Source of the DNA: SAR86 cluster bacterium SAR86A
GTDB lineage: Bacteria; Pseudomonadota; Gammaproteobacteria; Magnimaribacterales; D2472
DNA: 64,000 nt
Assembly: GCA_000252525.1 (NCBI GenBank)
Contig: JH611156.1
Span: 183,381 to 247,380, forward strand
Reading direction: 5' to 3'
The notes below the pieces were generated by a model. The model ran no database searches. It was not told where the DNA came from and worked only from the letters and a program-made list of their open reading frames with translations. The stretch's first letter is position 1, and each line of letters starts with the position of its first letter. Positions 61,702 through 64,000 of this stretch are shown in pieces. The translations under genes and the position numbers were made by a program.

Positions 61702-63156
61702 ATGAAAAATTATTTGTCTATTGATCAAGGAACAACAAGCTCAAGATCAATAATATTTAACTCAAACTTAGAAAAACAAATAGATTCTCAGTTGGAATAC
61801 AAATTAGACTATCCTGATGACGGTTGGGTAGAGTTACGTCCAGACGATGTAGTTAATACTGTTAAAAAAACCATAGCAAATGTTTTAGACAATTTTAATG
61901 GTTCAATTGAAGCATGCGGGATAACTAATCAGAGAGAGACTACGATAGTTTGGTCAAGAGATACAGGAGAGCCAATATATCCAGGAATAGTATGGCAAGA
62001 CAGAAGAACGAACGAATATTGCCAAGAACTAAAATCGAATGGATATGAGAAGAAAGTAAGTGAAAAGACAGGTCTGGTTCTTGATCCATATTTTTCAGCT
62101 ACAAAGGTTAAATGGATACTTGATAATGTTGAGGGCGCTAAAGAACGTGCTCAAAAAGGCGAACTAGCCTTTGGAACAGTCGATTCGTACTTGATATTTA
62201 AATTGACTAAGGAAAAGAATCATTTAACAGATGTAACCAATGCCTCTAGAACAATGCTTTTTAATATTCACAACAAAGAGTGGGACCAAGAATTGCTGGA
62301 TATTTTTGAAATACCAAATTCTATGCTTCCAGAAGTACTATTTTGTGATGGTGATTATGGAACTATCGTTCATTCAGATAAGAAAATACCAATCAGAGGC
62401 GTTATAGGTGATCAACAAGGTGCTTTAGTTGGACAAGATTGTTATGAATATGGAGATATGAAATCAACATATGGTACCGGTTGTTTTTTAATGGTGAACA
62501 CAAAAGATGAGGCAGTTAAGAGTGATCAAGGCCTTTTAACGACAATTGCATATGGTTTAAATGGAAATGTTTCATATGCATTAGAAGGGAGCATTTACTC
62601 GAGTGGAAATATTATTCAATGGCTTAGAGATAAGATGAAATTTTTTGACGATGCAAAAGAAAGTGAGAAATACATAAATGCATCTGGAAATTCCAATAAC
62701 GTACTTTTTTTACCAGCTTTTAATGGATTAGGAGCTCCATTTTGGGACTCAAATATAAGGGCAGGATTTAAAGGAATTACTCAAGATACCTCTATAAACG
62801 ATATTGTGACTGCTGCATTTCATTCAATAGCATTCCAAACAAAAGAAATTACAAAAGTATTAGAAACTAATAACATTAATATTAATAAACTTTTAGTTGA
62901 TGGTGGCATGGTTGCAAATGAATCTTTTTGTCAGATGCTTGCTGATACTTTACAAAAAAATATAAAAAGACCTGCAAATGTTGAATCTACAGCTCTTGGA
63001 GCATGTAAAGTGGCAATGATGGCATCTGGAGAAAATATCTCTGAAATTAAAAGTAATTCATCAAACTTCGAACCAAATAAATCATTAGAGAATATTTATT
63101 CAATTAATTACAATAATTGGAAAGAGTATATAAATAAAAATCTTTCAAAAAGTTAA
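61702..63156 (+). CDS. glpK: Glycerol kinase
   Basis: FGGY-family kinase phosphorylating glycerol, 484 residues (E. coli 502). N-terminal SIDQGTTSSRSIIF, GITNQRETTIVW, VWQDRRT, IRGVIGDQQGALVGQ, STYGTGCFLM and LFLPAFNGLGAPFWD are all family motifs. Ribosome site GGAG before the ATG. No glpF, glpD or glpR is seen; the gene is divergent from nrdA and shares its control region. Ends overlapping the ABC gene by 4 bases. Confidence 0.97.
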   Translation: MKNYLSIDQGTTSSRSIIFNSNLEKQIDSQLEYKLDYPDDGWVELRPDDVVNTVKKTIANVLDNFNGSIEACGITNQRETTIVWSRDTGEPIYPGIVWQDRRTNEYCQELKSNGYEKKVSEKTGLVLDPYFSATKVKWILDNVEGAKERAQKGELAFGTVDSYLIFKLTKEKNHLTDVTNASRTMLFNIHNKEWDQELLDIFEIPNSMLPEVLFCDGDYGTIVHSDKKIPIRGVIGDQQGALVGQDCYEYGDMKSTYGTGCFLMVNTKDEAVKSDQGLLTTIAYGLNGNVSYALEGSIYSSGNIIQWLRDKMKFFDDAKESEKYINASGNSNNVLFLPAFNGLGAPFWDSNIRAGFKGITQDTSINDIVTAAFHSIAFQTKEITKVLETNNININKLLVDGGMVANESFCQMLADTLQKNIKRPANVESTALGACKVAMMASGENISEIKSNSSNFEPNKSLENIYSINYNNWKEYINKNLSKS

Positions 63157-63773
63157 TTAAGAATAATATTTTCAGATATATTTATTTCTTCAAACATATC
63201 AGTATCATGGCTAACTATTAAGCAAGGTATCTTTTGTGAAGATACATATTCCTTTAATAGTGATTTAACATTATCAGAGTTTTGTGTATCTAAGTTTGAG
63301 CATGGCTCATCTAATAGAAGAAGATCTGGCTTCATTAAAAGAGCTCTTGCAATTGCAACCCTTTGTTTTAATCCGCCTGAGAGTTGGTGAGGCTTTTTTA
63401 GCAAATGACTTTCTAATTTAAGTTCATTAATGACTTCAAAATATAAATCATTTTCAGTTGCTGTCTCACTGAATAGAATATTTTTAGTTACATTAATGTG
63501 AGGAAACAGTGCAAAGTCTTGAAAAACAAATCCAATCTTTCTTTTTTCAGGAGGTAGGAAAGTAGCCTCATTACTCAAGACTTTTTTATTTAAAATTACT
63601 TCACCAAAATCTGGTTTATTCAATCCAGCAATATTATTAAGCAGGGTAGATTTGCCTATTCCACTCTCTCCAGTTAATAGACCAAAATTTCCATTTGTAA
63701 TTGTAAAAGATACCTCGTTAAACAATATTTTATTATCTATTGAACTAGAAAGTTTGTTAATAACGAGACTCAT
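63153..63773 (-). CDS. ABC transporter ATP-binding protein
   Basis: 206 residues, a nucleotide-binding domain without accessory C-terminal domain. Walker A GESGIGKST (about 36-44), Q-loop VFQDFALFPH, signature LSGGLKQRVAIARAL, Walker B LLLLDEPCSNLD, H-loop VSHD. The Q-loop style resembles importers of the FbpC/PotA/ThiQ group; ThiQ-type ATPases have about this length. No permease or binding protein gene lies within the window; upstream sequence (63774-64000) shows no gene. TATAAA at 63787-63782 on this strand may be its -10. Confidence 0.85.
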   Translation of the reverse strand: MSLVINKLSSSIDNKILFNEVSFTITNGNFGLLTGESGIGKSTLLNNIAGLNKPDFGEVILNKKVLSNEATFLPPEKRKIGFVFQDFALFPHINVTKNILFSETATENDLYFEVINELKLESHLLKKPHQLSGGLKQRVAIARALLMKPDLLLLDEPCSNLDTQNSDNVKSLLKEYVSSQKIPCLIVSHDTDMFEEINISENIILN

Positions 63774-64000
63774 AATTATGTTTTATACAATTTATTATTG
63801 ATTTTATTCTTATTTGTAAATTATTAACAGAGAATATAACCCTGAAAAATTCCACTTAATTTAATCTATTTTATAAAACAATTGTCTAATATGTTTTATT
63901 TATAATCTTTATTTCTTAATCATACTTGTCAACAGAAAAAACATATGCAGTTACCAGTTAGTAATTTTTATACATAACTGGAGCTTATATTAAGTAGAAA

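Noticed and set aside
63926..63964. TTGTCA as a promoter near the right edge
   Set aside because: No -10 hexamer at an acceptable distance and no gene start visible before the window ends.

Overview
The window is about one third G+C, and its genes abut or overlap almost everywhere. Gene order is gammaproteobacterial: bepA/perM, dapA-bamC-purC, the isc operon, ndk-rlmN-rodZ-ispG-hisS-yfgM-bamB-der, ileS-lspA-ispH, rpsP-rimM-trmD-rplS and xerD-dsbC-hom-thrC-prfB-lysS. Low G+C, minimal spacers and lost companion genes (hscBA, gcvR, ffh and recJ are absent from their usual places) suggest a streamlined marine lineage of SAR86 type. That assignment is inferred from layout and sequence style, not from a search.

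Layout. 1-5945: envelope and anabolic genes (partial bepA, perM, an isoaspartyl peptidase with a signal peptide, bcp, dapA, bamC, purC). 5938-8940: IscR-controlled iron-sulfur assembly operon. 8980-16819: conserved run ndk to der. 16879-27649: one-strand TCA block sdhCDAB-sucAB-lpd-sucCD, which encodes succinate dehydrogenase, 2-oxoglutarate dehydrogenase and succinyl-CoA synthetase. 27624-33256: MATE transporter, acyltransferase, small winged-helix-like protein, msrB, murJ, ribF. 33258-39556: ileS-lspA-ispH and the peptidoglycan recycling pair ampD/ampG-like, then a VanZ-like protein. 39619-42317: groESL and a urate-oxidase-like membrane protein. 42331-47290: CorC-type protein, YpjD-like protein and the rpsP operon. 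47295-54143: xerD to lysS. 54152-58548: unknown protein, mdh, SDR, GST, nrdB. 58565-61701: nrdA and its control region. 61702-63773: glpK and an ABC ATPase. No tRNA, rRNA, CRISPR array, insertion sequence, prophage or attachment site was recognised.

The oddest thing is in the rpsP operon. Ribosomal protein S16 carries a C-terminal tail of about 200 residues, and L19 carries an N-terminal extension of about 189 residues. Both are dominated by Glu-Ala-Pro repeats that share near-identical DNA. The L19 extension starts with a basic/aromatic amphipathic segment and a small helix-extended-helix-like module before the acidic tract. This layout recalls the membrane-targeting acidic A domain of the SRP receptor FtsY.

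Other points of interest are a near-perfect IscR site over a strong promoter placed so that iscR mRNA would be leaderless; two similar promoter/start arrangements (perM, msrB); paired NrdR boxes with DnaA boxes between nrdA and glpK; an acyltransferase that appears to start at ATT; and a prfB without the usual programmed frameshift.
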